Positions 9,747-18,495 of a stretch of 64,000 bases of DNA are shown one piece after another. The number at the start of each line of letters is the position of its first letter. Positions within the stretch are counted from its first letter, which is position 1. The translations under genes and the position numbers were made by a program. Source of the stretch: an uncultured Bacteroides sp. (lineage in GTDB: Bacteria > Bacteroidota > Bacteroidia > Bacteroidales > Bacteroidaceae); contig NZ_CAJULN010000001.1 of the NCBI RefSeq assembly GCF_910586915.1, positions 1-64,000 on the forward strand, given 5' to 3'. The notes beneath the pieces are model-generated. The model was not told the DNA's origin. It did no database searches and was given only the letters and a program-made list of their open reading frames with translations.

Positions 9747-10550
9747 TTATTTCGGTTGTTTTCCGATATAAGCAAGGATACCGCCGTCTACGTAAAGCAC
9801 ATGACCGTTGACAGCGTTAGACGCCTCGGAAGCAAGGAACACGGCAGGACCGGTCAACTCTGCCGGGTCCAGCCAACGACCTGCCGGAGTCTTGGCGCAG
9901 ATGAACGAATCGAACGGGTGGCGGCTTCCGTCGGCCTGCGGCTCACGGAGCGGAGCAGTCTGCGGAGTAGCGATGTAACCCGGGCCGATACCGTTACACT
10001 GGATGTTGTATTCACCGTATTCGGAGCAGATGTTGCGTGTCAGCATCTTCAGACCGCCCTTAGCGGCAGCGTAAGCAGATACAGTTTCACGACCCAGCTC
10101 AGACATCATAGAACAGATGTTGATGATTTTACCGGCACGTTTCTCCATCATGGCGGGAAGAACGGCCTTAGCTACGATGAACGGAGCGTTCAGGTCGATG
10201 TCAATCACACGGCGGAAATCGGCAGCGTCCATCTCGTGCATGGGAACACGGCGGATGATACCTGCGTTGTTTACAAGAATATCAATCGTACCTACTTCTT
10301 TGGCAATCGTAGCAACCATAGCCTGAACGGCCGGTTCGTCTGTCACGTCACATACGTAACCGTGAGCCTTGATACCCTTTTCTGCATAAGCGGCCATACC
10401 TTTGTCTACCAACTCCTGATTGATGTCGTTAAAACAAACCGTAGCACCTTGTTCTGCAAAAGCAGAAGCGATGGCAAAACCGATACCGTAAGAAGCACCT
10501 GTAACGAGGGCTACTTTACCTTCCAAAGAAAAATTCAAAAACTGGTTCAT
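9747..10550 (-). CDS. kduD: 2-dehydro-3-deoxy-D-gluconate 5-dehydrogenase (KduD; SDR family)
   Basis: Cytoplasmic short-chain dehydrogenase of 267 residues that reduces 2,5-diketo-3-deoxygluconate to 2-keto-3-deoxygluconate with NAD(P)H. The glycine-rich cofactor motif TGASYGIG lies at residues 17-24, NNAG near 91-94, and the catalytic Tyr-x3-Lys in SAYAAAKGG. The product ends with DGGILAYIGKQP as in KduD. Members of this family are often labelled gluconate 5-dehydrogenase; the neighbouring kduI decides for KduD. Distance to kduI is 40 bp, so the two are co-transcribed. Confidence 0.92.
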   Translation of the reverse strand: MNQFLNFSLEGKVALVTGASYGIGFAIASAFAEQGATVCFNDINQELVDKGMAAYAEKGIKAHGYVCDVTDEPAVQAMVATIAKEVGTIDILVNNAGIIRRVPMHEMDAADFRRVIDIDLNAPFIVAKAVLPAMMEKRAGKIINICSMMSELGRETVSAYAAAKGGLKMLTRNICSEYGEYNIQCNGIGPGYIATPQTAPLREPQADGSRHPFDSFICAKTPAGRWLDPAELTGPAVFLASEASNAVNGHVLYVDGGILAYIGKQPK

Positions 10551-10590
10551 AATTTTCTGGTTATTAAATGATGATAATTATTTTAGTTGT

Positions 10591-11433
10591 TTATTTCAAG
10601 TCTGTTATCAAAGAGAAGTCCTGGTCGCCATAGTCGAGGTTCTCGCCGCCCATACCCCAGATAAAGGTGTAGTTGTGCGTAGCGGCGGCCGAGTGGATAG
10701 ACCATTCGGGCGAAAGCACCGCCTGGTCGCCCTTCATCCATATGTGGCGTGTTTCGTCCACTTCGCCCATGAAGTGGCAGATGGCGTGGTCTTCGGGGAT
10801 TTCAAAGTAGAAATAGGCTTCCATACGGCGGCTGTGCACGTGTGCCGGCATGGTGTTCCACACGCTTCCCGGAGCCAGTTCGGTCATACCCATCTGCAAC
10901 TGGCAGGTGGGCAATACCTGATTGACCAGCATTTTGTTGATGTTGCGATGGTTGGAACCTTCCAAAGAACCCATTTCGGCCACTACCGCGTCGGCTTTCG
11001 TCACTTTGCGGTCGGGGTAGTTGCGGTGGGCGGTCAGCGAGTTGAAGTAGAATTTGGCGGGATGTGCGGCATCCTTGCTTTCGAAGGTCACTTCACGGTC
11101 GCCCGAACCTAAGTAAAGGGCTTCTTTGTAATCGAGCACGAATTCGGCATCGCCTGCCTTTACGATACCGGGACCGCCCACGTTGTAAATACCAATCTCG
11201 CGGCGGGTGAGGAAGAAAGGTGCTTTCAAAGGGTCAATCGCTTCGAGCGTCAGTACCTCTCTTACCGGAAAAGCTCCACCCACTACCATACGGTCGTACA
11301 TGGAATATACCATATTCACTTCATTGGGGACAAATATCTTTTCAATCAGAAAATCTCTGCGGATTCTTGCAGTATCATAACTCTTTGCATCTTCGGGATG
11401 CGCAGCATAGCGAATTTCATAGTTCGTTTTCAT
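10591..11433 (-). CDS. kduI: 5-dehydro-4-deoxy-D-glucuronate isomerase (KduI)
   Basis: Cupin-type isomerase that converts 5-keto-4-deoxyuronate, the product of unsaturated uronate from pectin or glycosaminoglycan lyases, to 2,5-diketo-3-deoxygluconate. The zinc-binding cupin motif is visible as PAHVHSRRMEAYFYFE, with a further Glu and His in the C-terminal half. The frame is open 17 codons further up (to 11484), but the family starts at MKTNYEIRYAAHP, so 11433 is chosen: 280 residues, the usual length. First gene of the kduI-kduD-DUF4861 operon; a -7 element lies at 11502-11509. Confidence 0.93.
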   Translation of the reverse strand: MKTNYEIRYAAHPEDAKSYDTARIRRDFLIEKIFVPNEVNMVYSMYDRMVVGGAFPVREVLTLEAIDPLKAPFFLTRREIGIYNVGGPGIVKAGDAEFVLDYKEALYLGSGDREVTFESKDAAHPAKFYFNSLTAHRNYPDRKVTKADAVVAEMGSLEGSNHRNINKMLVNQVLPTCQLQMGMTELAPGSVWNTMPAHVHSRRMEAYFYFEIPEDHAICHFMGEVDETRHIWMKGDQAVLSPEWSIHSAAATHNYTFIWGMGGENLDYGDQDFSLITDLK

Positions 11434-11501
11434 ACCTTGTTTTATTATATAATTACTGACTGGGATTTCTTTCTCTGTGCACACCGTTTGCGTACACGAT
11501 G

Positions 11502-11509
11502 CAAAAATA
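11502..11509 (-). promoter_or_regulatory. Putative -7 element of the kdu operon
   Basis: TATTTTTG on the minus strand matches the Bacteroides consensus TAnnTTTG, 68 bp before the kduI start. No good -33 TTTG at the expected spacing. Confidence 0.45.
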
Positions 11510-11660
11510 GCAAAAGAAAACGGGTTTACCTTGCAATTTTGTTCTAATTATCCATCAAAAATGTCCAAAGCTGTTGCAACGTGTGCTTTTTTAACGAACT
11601 ATAATAGGATGGGAAAGAGATTTTTCGGTTCGCTCCCTCCCCCATGCAGGAACTTACTGA

Positions 11661-11708
11661 AAACGAAGAAAGCCCCAAGAGATTGTCTCTTAGGGCTTTT
11701 CTTCGTTT
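11661..11708 (-). terminator. Hairpin terminator behind tRNA-Gln
   Basis: Almost perfect 48-nt inverted repeat: AAACGAAGAAAGCCCC...AGGGCTTTTCTTCGTTT with a small loop (AAGAGA/TCTCTT inner stem). It follows the tRNA directly on the minus strand and separates it from kduI. Confidence 0.8.
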
Positions 11709-11713
11709 GGTTG

Positions 11714-11784
11714 TTGGACTACCAAGATTCGAACTTGGACAAACAGAACCAAAACCTGTTGTGCTACCATTACACCATAGTCCA
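11714..11784 (-). tRNA. tRNA-Gln (anticodon TTG)
   Basis: A 71-nt cloverleaf on the minus strand: acceptor TGGACTA pairs with TAGTCCA, D arm GTGTAATGGTAGCAC, anticodon stem ACAGG/TCTGT with the loop TTTTGGT (anticodon TTG), and T arm with TTCGAATC. Discriminator base A; CCA is not encoded. Confidence 0.93.
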
Positions 11785-11893
11785 AACTTATGTGCTTTCT
11801 GTTAAAAAGCGATGCAAAGATAGAGGTTTGCAAGCAAACCTCCAAACTTTTCATGCATTTTTTTCTTTGCTACTCTCAATTAATTGCCGGAAT

Positions 11894-13186
11894 TTACTTC
11901 GCAATCAGGAGATAGTAGTTCTTTTTACCGCGTTGAACCAGCAGATATTTCTCGTCGAGCAGGTCGGCCACCGTAACCACCTGGTCGAATGCTGCCAGCT
12001 TCTCTTTGTTGAGCGAAACGCCGCCGCCCTGAACCATCTTGCGCATCTCGCCTTTCGAAGCGAATACGGCAGCATTGTCAACAAACAGGTCTACCGCCTT
12101 CACGCCTTCTGCCAGCGCATCGCGCGAAATCTCGAACTGGGGCACTCCTTCGAACACTGCCAACAGGGTTGCTTCGTCAAGTTTGCGCAGGGCATCGGAA
12201 GTGGCATTGCCGAACAGGATGTTCGAAGCGTCTACCGCAGCATTGTAATCCTCTTCGGAGTGAACCATTACGGTCACCTCTTTGGCAAGGCGCTTTTGGA
12301 GGATGCGCAGGTGCGGTGCTGCCTGATGTTCGGCAATGAGTGCTTCGATTTCTTCCTTTTCGATGGAGGTGAAAATCTTGATGTAGCGTTCGGCATCAGT
12401 GTCGCTCACGTTGAGCCAGAACTGGTAGAACTTATAGGGTGAAGTGTAGCGGGGATCGAGCCATATGTTGCCCGATTCCGTCTTGCCGAACTTGCCTCCG
12501 TCGGCTTTCGTAATCAACGGGCAGGTGAGTGCGAACACCTCTCCTCCGTTGGTGCGGCGCACCAGTTCGGCACCGGTAGTGATGTTTCCCCATTGGTCGG
12601 AACCGCCCATCTGGAGTTTGCAGCCTTTCGTCTGATAGAGGTGAAGGAAGTCGTAGCCCTGGAGGAGCTGGTAAGTGAATTCGGTAAACGACAATCCGTC
12701 GCGCGCTTCGCCGTTGAGACGACGCTTCACGGAGTCTTTTGCCATCATATAGTTGACAGTGATGTGCTTGCCTACCTCGCGGGCGAAGTCGAGGAAGGTG
12801 AAGTCTTTCATCCAGTCGTAGTTATTCACCAGTTCGGCGCGGTTGGGTACGTCCGATTCAAAGTCCAGGAACTTGGCAAGCTGTTTTTTGATGCAGTCCT
12901 GGTTGTGGCGCAAGGTCTCTTCGTCGAGCAGGTTGCGTTCGGCCGACTTGCCCGAAGGGTCGCCAATCATACCCGTGGCGCCGCCAATGAGTGCCAACGG
13001 CTTATGGCCGCAGCGTTGGAAATGGCGAAGAATCATCACTCCACAAAGGTGGCCTATGTGCAGTGAATCGGCAGTGGGGTCGATGCCCAGATAGGCAGTC
13101 ACTTGTTCTTTGCCCAACAACTCTTCCGTTCCCGGCATGATGTCCTGCAACATACCGCGCCATCTCAATTCTTCTACAAAATTCAT
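11894..13186 (-). CDS. tyrS: Tyrosyl-tRNA synthetase
   Basis: Class I aminoacyl-tRNA synthetase that charges tRNA-Tyr. The 430-residue product has the HIGH signature as HIGHL near residues 42-46, the tyrosine-binding region with QLLQGYDFLHLY and GGSDQWGNI, and the KMSKS-type loop KFGKT near 232-236. The C-terminus contains an S4-like RNA-binding domain (GEMRKMVQGGGVSLN, LLVQRGKKNYYLL). Full length for the bacterial enzyme. It is the last protein gene of the minus-strand housekeeping group, and has its own promoter candidate at 13239. Confidence 0.97.
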   Translation of the reverse strand: MNFVEELRWRGMLQDIMPGTEELLGKEQVTAYLGIDPTADSLHIGHLCGVMILRHFQRCGHKPLALIGGATGMIGDPSGKSAERNLLDEETLRHNQDCIKKQLAKFLDFESDVPNRAELVNNYDWMKDFTFLDFAREVGKHITVNYMMAKDSVKRRLNGEARDGLSFTEFTYQLLQGYDFLHLYQTKGCKLQMGGSDQWGNITTGAELVRRTNGGEVFALTCPLITKADGGKFGKTESGNIWLDPRYTSPYKFYQFWLNVSDTDAERYIKIFTSIEKEEIEALIAEHQAAPHLRILQKRLAKEVTVMVHSEEDYNAAVDASNILFGNATSDALRKLDEATLLAVFEGVPQFEISRDALAEGVKAVDLFVDNAAVFASKGEMRKMVQGGGVSLNKEKLAAFDQVVTVADLLDEKYLLVQRGKKNYYLLIAK

Positions 13187-13238
13187 CGTATTATCTGTTT
13201 AATTATTAGTTTTTGTTCTTTTTCAATCCTGTAAGTGG

Positions 13239-13269
13239 CAAAAGTACGACACTTTCTCGAAAGATACAA
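13239..13269 (-). promoter_or_regulatory. Putative tyrS promoter
   Basis: On the minus strand TTGT (13266-13269) is followed after 19 bp by TACTTTTG (13239-13246), a full match to TAnnTTTG; it lies 53 bp before the tyrS start. Confidence 0.6.
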
Positions 13270-13272
13270 CTG

Positions 13273-13908
13273 TTAAGCCTTAAAAAAGAGATTTTGGATA
13301 TTCCGGCGGAGGACGGCACGCAGTGTCTCCGCTTCCACTCCGCGCACCTGGGCGGCACGGCGGATGATTTCGCCGATGTCGAGCGGGCTTTCGTCGGTCT
13401 CCAGGAAGAGGCGGTCGTCGGGTATCAGTCTCATGGTTTCGGGAGGATAATGCTCGCCCAATGAGAGGTAGAAGCCTTGCCGGAGTAGTTGTGCCGCCTG
13501 CTGGGGTTTTCCACGGAAGCCGTGCCATATCCAGGGTTGCAGGGGACGGAGCTGCTTCTTTATTGCTAAGAGTTGCTCCATTGCCTTGACGCAGTGGATG
13601 ATGAGGGGCAGGCGGTAGGTTTCGGAGAGGTGTACCTGTGCGGCGAAGGCTTTTGCCTGAGTCTCCATCGGGGCGGCGGCGAGTTTGTCGAGCCCCGCCT
13701 CTCCGATTGCCACTATCTGCTTGTGGGGCAGGCGGTGGGCAAGCATCTGCAATTGGCGGCCGGCATCGGCTTCCGCCAGTTGCCAGGGATGGACGCCCAC
13801 GGAATAGCAACAGCCTTCGGCGAAGGGCGGTGCTTCCGACAGCCGGTAGTTGACAATGGCTTTGCCACCGAGGCCGGCTTCCTGTTTATGGGTATGGATA
13901 TCGAGCAT
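13273..13908 (-). CDS. TatD-family metal-dependent hydrolase/DNase
   Basis: A 211-residue TIM-barrel metallohydrolase. Metal-binding motifs are in order: HTH at residues 4-6, GVHPW, the Glu in AIGEAGLD, His in IIHCVKA, His in WHGFRG and the Asp in ETDESPLDI. Family members act as 3'-5' DNases or deoxyribonuclease-like enzymes. At 211 residues it is shorter than E. coli TatD (about 260), which is usual for this Bacteroidetes subgroup. It follows yidD after 18 bp and ends in RRNIQNLF, the typical C-terminal helix motif. Confidence 0.9.
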   Translation of the reverse strand: MLDIHTHKQEAGLGGKAIVNYRLSEAPPFAEGCCYSVGVHPWQLAEADAGRQLQMLAHRLPHKQIVAIGEAGLDKLAAAPMETQAKAFAAQVHLSETYRLPLIIHCVKAMEQLLAIKKQLRPLQPWIWHGFRGKPQQAAQLLRQGFYLSLGEHYPPETMRLIPDDRLFLETDESPLDIGEIIRRAAQVRGVEAETLRAVLRRNIQNLFFKA

Positions 13909-13926
13909 GGGGAAAAGGCAGACGTT

Positions 13927-14202
13927 TCACGGCACGGGGTCGTAGCCCGAACCGCCCCAGGGATGGCATCGCAGAATGCGCCGCACGGTGAGGTAAAGCC
14001 CTTTCAGGGGGCCGTGCTTCTTGATGGCTTCGACGGCATAGGCGGAGCAGGTGGGCGTAAATCGGCACGAAGGGGGTGTGAGCGGCGAGATGCACGCGCG
14101 GTAAAAGTAGACGGGGAGCAGCAGCAGGAGCGAGCAGGCGCTTCTCAGAAACCGTTTCACGGATGTCCATGCGAGGGATATCCCGTCACTGTGCGGTTTC
14201 AT
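13927..14202 (-). CDS. yidD: Membrane protein insertion efficiency factor YidD
   Basis: Small (91 residues) inner-membrane-associated protein that assists YidC-dependent insertion. The family core is plain: YFYRACISPLTPPSCRFTP followed by TCSAYAVEAIKKHGP, GLYLTVRRILRCHPWGGSGYDPVP. An N-terminal hydrophobic stretch (ACSLLLLLPVYFY) serves as membrane anchor. Its start overlaps the stop of rnpA by 4 bp (ATGA), the usual translational coupling rnpA-yidD. Confidence 0.95.
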   Translation of the reverse strand: MKPHSDGISLAWTSVKRFLRSACSLLLLLPVYFYRACISPLTPPSCRFTPTCSAYAVEAIKKHGPLKGLYLTVRRILRCHPWGGSGYDPVP

Positions 14203-14588
14203 AAGGAGAGTTTTTCGGAGATGCGCGCGAGCGCTGTTTTCATTTTCTCTTCCAGTTCGGCAGTGGCTACGAGTTCGTCCGAGAGGTAGATGAAGGCGAT
14301 GGCAATCCGGCGGCCGCTGTGTTGCAGCGCGGCTGTGAGCAGGTCTTTGTTCTTGCGATAGGCTTCGCGTATCTGACGTTTCACGCGGTTGCGTTTCACC
14401 GCCCGCTTGAAGCGCCGTTTCGACACGCTGACAAGGATGGAGGCTGCCGCTTCTCCTTGCTCCACGGGCATATATACGACGCGTATCGGAAAGATGGAGA
14501 ACGACTTCGACGCGCCGCCTTCAAACATCTTTCCGATTTGCGTTTTGCTGTTCAGCCTTTCGGCTTTGCACAAGGTGTATATACCCAC
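14199..14588 (-). CDS. rnpA: Ribonuclease P protein component
   Basis: Basic 129-residue protein subunit of RNase P that matures tRNA 5' ends. The signature SVSKRRFKRAVKRNRVKRQIREAYR occurs in the middle (quoted part: FKRAVKRNRVKRQIREAYR). N-terminal ERLNSKTQIGKMFEGG is also typical. Located between hemD (8 bp) and yidD (overlap 4 bp); in Bacteroidetes rnpA sits in this operon and not next to rpmH. Confidence 0.96.
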   Translation of the reverse strand: MGIYTLCKAERLNSKTQIGKMFEGGASKSFSIFPIRVVYMPVEQGEAAASILVSVSKRRFKRAVKRNRVKRQIREAYRKNKDLLTAALQHSGRRIAIAFIYLSDELVATAELEEKMKTALARISEKLSL

Positions 14589-14596
14589 AGCTTGGT

Positions 14597-15340
14597 TTAT
14601 TTGTTGTTTTCTTTGATAAACATATCGAGCGCGGCTGTCATCGACGGTGCCTGCACGGTGGGCGCTTCGAGGTCGAGGCGGAGTCCGGCGTCGCGTACGG
14701 CCTGCGCGGTGGTTGCCCCGAATGTTCCTATCTTGATGTCCTTCTGGTCGAAGTCGGGGAAGTTCTTCTGCAAGGAGGCCACTCCTGCCGGGCTGAAGAA
14801 TACGAGCATATCGTAGTCGAACGCTTCGGATGTGAAGTCGTTGCTCACTGTGCGGTACATCACGCCTTCGGTATGCTGTATTCCGCTCTTGTCGAGCAGG
14901 TTTTTCACATCGTCGTTGTGCACGTCGGACATGGGGACGAAATATTTCTCCGCTTTATGTTTCACGATGGAAGGCATGAGGTCTTCCAGTTTTCCGGTAG
15001 CTCCGAAGAAGATTTTGCGTTTGCGGTATTGTACATACTTCTGGATATACAGGGCCACTGCTTCCGTGACGCAGAAATACTTCATGGTCTCGGGGATGGT
15101 TACACGCAGTTCTGTGCACAGACCGAAAAAGTGGTCGATGGCATGACGCGAAGTGAAAATAACAGCAGTATGGTCGAGAATCGAAATCTTCTGTTGCCGA
15201 AATTCTTTTGCCGAAAGACTTTCGACCTTGATAAAGGGACGGAAGTCTATGGTTACGCCATACTTCTCTGCTATGTCGTAATAGGGAGACTTCTCTGATG
15301 CAGGCTTAGGCTGCGACACAAGTACTTTTTTAATTTTCAA
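14597..15340 (-). CDS. hemD: Uroporphyrinogen-III synthase
   Basis: A 247-residue protein of the HemD fold (two alternating Rossmann-like lobes), cyclising hydroxymethylbilane in tetrapyrrole synthesis. Visible features are the N-terminal KVLVSQPKP, DHTAVIFTSRHAIDHFF, and the C-terminal MLVFFSPAGVASLQKNF and IGTFGATTAQAVRDAGL. Many Bacteroides depend on exogenous haem, and HemD-like proteins in this operon are widespread; an actual role in haem synthesis cannot be proved here. Nested between DUF4271 (4 bp) and rnpA. Confidence 0.88.
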   Translation of the reverse strand: MKIKKVLVSQPKPASEKSPYYDIAEKYGVTIDFRPFIKVESLSAKEFRQQKISILDHTAVIFTSRHAIDHFFGLCTELRVTIPETMKYFCVTEAVALYIQKYVQYRKRKIFFGATGKLEDLMPSIVKHKAEKYFVPMSDVHNDDVKNLLDKSGIQHTEGVMYRTVSNDFTSEAFDYDMLVFFSPAGVASLQKNFPDFDQKDIKIGTFGATTAQAVRDAGLRLDLEAPTVQAPSMTAALDMFIKENNK

Positions 15341-15344
15341 CGTC

Positions 15345-16184
15345 CTAAAATTTTATTAGCAAAATATTATTCATTCGAATCAGACCTTGATAGAGTAGCA
15401 GGCAAGGTATGATTTCAAGGGCGCAAAAGTACACAATTAAAAGGAAAAGCCCGTTAAATTGATGGAAAAAAAACTTTATCCACTTATAAAACATCAACAT
15501 TTTAGCGAAAATTAAAACAATAGAACCAATTAAAATCAGATTGGTGAGGCTCAAGTCGAAATAGACCAGAAAAAGTACGAGCGGAAAAAGGGCGAATCCG
15601 GCATAATAAATGAGTGCCGAATAGGATTCGAGCCACATATTTGTCAGGTTTTTATCAAAGAACACCCAGCCCAGAAACATATAAAGCAGCCATTTGAGTA
15701 TGAAATAGGCGAGGCAGAAGCCGACGTATGTTCCCAACACGAGGAGGGGGGAGACGCGTTCCATGAGTTGGGGGGTGGTGTCGTGAAAATAGTTGAAGAA
15801 GGTGATTCCCGACAGCACGCACGTCTGCACCACAAGTACGAGGAGGTAGCGGATGTCGCCCACCGTGGAGCTGTCGAAGATGCTCGCCCGTTGGCGGTGC
15901 AGCAGGAAGTCTTTCGCTTGCTGCGTAAGGAATTTCTTCCCGCGCGACAGGGCGAGAGAGGAGAGGAAGAAGCAGGCGAGCAGGGTGAGCGAGATGGCAT
16001 CGTCCGTGCGGGGCGCGTAGGAGACGGGGGTTCCCTCGAACCCTGCACCGGATTCCTGTGCCGTGTGGGTTGCAACGGGTGCGGGCAGGGTGTCGTTCGC
16101 TGCCTGTGCCGAAAGCGGCTGCGCTTGCTGGAAGAGCGGCAGGGTGTCGGTGTGCAGGGTGTCTATTGTGTCGCTCCTTGTCAT
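15345..16184 (-). CDS. DUF4271 integral membrane protein
   Basis: A 279-residue protein with a low-complexity N-terminus of about 75 residues (rich in Ala, Thr, Asp) followed by about seven hydrophobic segments, for example SLTLLACFFLSSLAL, YLLVLVVQTCVLSGITFF and LILIGSIVLIFAKMLMFY. It fits DUF4271, a Bacteroidetes family of unknown function that is conserved directly upstream of hemD. Its start overlaps the stop of the LOG-family gene by 4 bp. Confidence 0.88.
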   Translation of the reverse strand: MTRSDTIDTLHTDTLPLFQQAQPLSAQAANDTLPAPVATHTAQESGAGFEGTPVSYAPRTDDAISLTLLACFFLSSLALSRGKKFLTQQAKDFLLHRQRASIFDSSTVGDIRYLLVLVVQTCVLSGITFFNYFHDTTPQLMERVSPLLVLGTYVGFCLAYFILKWLLYMFLGWVFFDKNLTNMWLESYSALIYYAGFALFPLVLFLVYFDLSLTNLILIGSIVLIFAKMLMFYKWIKFFFHQFNGLFLLIVYFCALEIIPCLLLYQGLIRMNNILLIKF

Positions 16185-16777
16185 ATCGCTGCAAATTTAC
16201 AGATGGAAGCGTCCCATACGGGAGTTTCGTAAAGCAGGCGCACGGCCTCTTCGGGCGTGTGTGCCACCCGCCATATGTCTGCGTGCTGCCGGCGCATGAA
16301 GTTCTCGCCGATGGCTTTCTCGAGCATTTCGAGCAACGGGTTGAAGAATCCGTCCACATTGAGTATGACAATGGGGTTGAGATAGAGTCCGAGTTGCTTC
16401 CAGGTGATTATCTCGAGTAGTTCTTCGAGCGTGCCGCACCCGCCCGGCAGGGCGATGACGGCGTCGCTCAGGCTGGCCATCGTCTGCTTGCGTTCGTGCA
16501 TGGAGTCTACTTCGATGAGTTCGGTCAGTCCCGTATGGTGCCAGTTCTGCTCTATCATGAAGCGGGGGATGACTCCGGTGACCGCGCCGCCGTTCTCCAG
16601 CACCGCATCCGCCACCGAGCGCATCAGCCCGATGCTTCCGGCTCCGTTGACGAGACGGATGCGGTGCCGGGCAAGCAACTGTCCGAGCCGGCGGGCTGCT
16701 TCAAAGTAAACGGGGGCTATTCGGGTGCTCGATGCGCTGTAGACGCATACGGAGTTTATACGGTTCATCTTCATCAC
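16181..16777 (-). CDS. LOG-family (TIGR00730) Rossmann-fold protein
   Basis: A 198-residue protein related to lysine decarboxylase-like/LONELY GUY enzymes that hydrolyse nucleoside 5'-monophosphates (cytokinin riboside monophosphate phosphoribohydrolases in plants). The diagnostic PGGxGTxxE motif is present as PGGCGTLEE near residues 111-119, preceded by SMHERKQTMASLSDAVIALPGG. It begins with SVCVYSASSTRI, typical for the family. In bacteria the physiological substrate is mostly unknown (nucleotide salvage or clean-up). The gene is the first of the minus-strand operon running to tatD. Confidence 0.88.
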   Translation of the reverse strand: MMKMNRINSVCVYSASSTRIAPVYFEAARRLGQLLARHRIRLVNGAGSIGLMRSVADAVLENGGAVTGVIPRFMIEQNWHHTGLTELIEVDSMHERKQTMASLSDAVIALPGGCGTLEELLEIITWKQLGLYLNPIVILNVDGFFNPLLEMLEKAIGENFMRRQHADIWRVAHTPEEAVRLLYETPVWDASICKFAAI

Positions 16778-16898
16778 GCTGTACTTAGGGGTTATTATGT
16801 CGACGGGCGCAAAATTACTAAAAAATTCCGTTATTCGTGTTTATCTTCCCGGGATTATCCGTTGCCTTCTTTCCGTGCTCCGCACAGGTGCTCTGTGG

Positions 16899-16998
16899 CG
16901 TACGTGCAGGAGACGTATGCGCTGCGTGTTGGATATATATCTCCTGCACGCACGGTATATATACGCTGCACGCAGGAGATATATGCGCTGTACGCAAA
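16899..16998 (+). repeat. 22-bp-period array B
   Basis: Four and a half units with strict 22-bp spacing. The 12-nt blocks start at 16899, 16921, 16943, 16965 and 16987 (CGTACGTGCAGG, GCTGCGTGTTGG, CCTGCACGCACG, GCTGCACGCAGG, GCTGTACGCAAA), separated by 10-nt blocks such as GTATATATAC and AGATATATGC. Lies in the 324-bp gap between metK and the LOG-family gene (both minus strand); nothing else but a hairpin is seen in this gap. Confidence 0.85.
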
Positions 16999-17001
16999 CG
17001 G

Positions 17002-17060
17002 AGAAAGCCATTCCCTGCGACTGCCCACAAGTGTATGCAGCCCGCAAAGAATGGCTTTCT
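17002..17060 (-). terminator. Hairpin downstream of metK
   Basis: 12-bp perfect inverted repeat (AGAAAGCCATTC and its complement at 17049-17060) with a 35-nt loop, 41 bp behind the metK stop codon on the minus strand. Confidence 0.5.
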
Positions 17061-17101
17061 ATCCATAACGAGTTTCTGAACGACCCTCTTACATGGTCTT
17101 G

Positions 17102-18394
17102 TTACAAAGCGAAGGCAGCCTTGATTTTATCCACATAGTCGAGTTTCTCCCAGGTGAACAGCTCCACGTCTACCGTCTTGTCGCCCTCGTAGCGGGAGAA
17201 GAACTTCTTGGTAACCACCTGCGGTTCGCGTCCCATGTGGCCGTAAGCGGCAGTTTCCTGGTAGATGGGGTTGCGGAGTTTCAGACGCTCTTCGATGGCC
17301 TTCGGACGGAGGTCGAACAACTGGTCGATGACGCGGGCAATCTCTCCGTCGGTCATGTTGACATGAGAACGGCCGTACGTATCTACAAAGATGTTGATGG
17401 GGCGCGCTACGCCGATGGCGTAACTTACCTGCACCAGCATCTCGTCGGCCACGCCTGCCGCTACCATGTTCTTGGCAATGTGGCGTGCGGCATAGGCTGC
17501 GCTGCGGTCTACCTTGCTGGGGTCTTTGCCCGAGAAAGCGCCGCCGCCGTGTGCGCCCTTGCCGCCGTAAGTATCGACGATAATCTTGCGGCCTGTCAAG
17601 CCGGTGTCGCCGTGCGGGCCGCCGATAACAAACTTCCCGGTAGGGTTGACGTGATAGATAATCTTGTCGTTGAACAGTGCCAGCACCTTGTCGTGGTGGA
17701 TGGAAGCGATGACACGGGGCATCAGGATGTCGATTACATCGCGGCGGATGACGGCCAGCATCTCTTCGTCGGCCTTCAACTGTGCCTCCTGCGAATGGTC
17801 CGCAGGTTGGATAAAGTCGTCGTGCTGCGTAGAGACGACGATGGTGTCGATGCGAACGGGGGTTCCGTTGTCGTCGTATTCAATGGTAACCTGGCTCTTG
17901 GCGTCGGGGCGCAGATAGGTCATCACTTCGCCTTCGCGGCGGATGTCGGCAAGCACTTGCAGGATGCGGTGTGCCAGGTCGAGCGAGAGGGGCATATAGT
18001 TTTCCGTCTCGTTGGTGGCGTAGCCGAACATCATACCCTGGTCGCCTGCGCCCTGTTCCATCGGGTCCTGGCGCTCCACGCCGCGGTTGATGTCGGGGCT
18101 TTGCTCATGGATGGCGGACAATACACCGCAGGAGTTGCTCTCAAACATATACTCTCCTTTGGTATAGCCGATTTTCTTAATCACTTCGCGCGCGATGAGC
18201 TGGAGGTCAACGTACGCTTTTGTTTTCACTTCACCCGCCAGCACTACCTGTCCCGTAGTCACCAGTGTTTCGCAAGCTACTTTCGAACTGGGGTCGTAGG
18301 CCAACAGTTTGTCAAGTACGGCGTCCGATATCTGATCGGCTACCTTGTCGGGGTGTCCTTCTGACACCGATTCGGATGTAAATAAGTATCCCAT
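17102..18394 (-). CDS. metK: S-adenosylmethionine synthetase
   Basis: Cytoplasmic enzyme making S-adenosylmethionine from methionine and ATP. The 430-residue product has the N-terminal SESVSEGHPDKVADQ, the ATP-binding hexapeptide region GAGDQGMMFGYA (around 117-128) and the P-loop-like GGAFSGKDPSKVDRSAAYAAR. The length of about 430 is the longer Bacteroidetes form. It is transcribed alone, with a leader of about 160 nt that carries a probable SAM-II riboswitch (18496-18547), giving feedback by its own product. Confidence 0.97.
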   Translation of the reverse strand: MGYLFTSESVSEGHPDKVADQISDAVLDKLLAYDPSSKVACETLVTTGQVVLAGEVKTKAYVDLQLIAREVIKKIGYTKGEYMFESNSCGVLSAIHEQSPDINRGVERQDPMEQGAGDQGMMFGYATNETENYMPLSLDLAHRILQVLADIRREGEVMTYLRPDAKSQVTIEYDDNGTPVRIDTIVVSTQHDDFIQPADHSQEAQLKADEEMLAVIRRDVIDILMPRVIASIHHDKVLALFNDKIIYHVNPTGKFVIGGPHGDTGLTGRKIIVDTYGGKGAHGGGAFSGKDPSKVDRSAAYAARHIAKNMVAAGVADEMLVQVSYAIGVARPINIFVDTYGRSHVNMTDGEIARVIDQLFDLRPKAIEERLKLRNPIYQETAAYGHMGREPQVVTKKFFSRYEGDKTVDVELFTWEKLDYVDKIKAAFAL

Positions 18395-18495
18395 CTTTGT
18401 TGAATTAAAAATTAAGAATTGAGAATTAAAAAATAATCGAGCAGGAGAGGAGGTGAGTGCTGCGGGGAGACAAGCCGAAAGGCGTCGGTAAGACG

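Noticed and set aside
9654..10571. 305-codon plus-strand ORF opposite kduD
   Set aside because: Antisense shadow of a clear KduD gene; composition is low quality and has no domain.
16797..17138. Plus-strand ORF of 113 codons in the metK-LOG gap
   Set aside because: It is the 22-bp array and the metK terminator read as protein (YAARRRYMRCTQ); no start signal or family.
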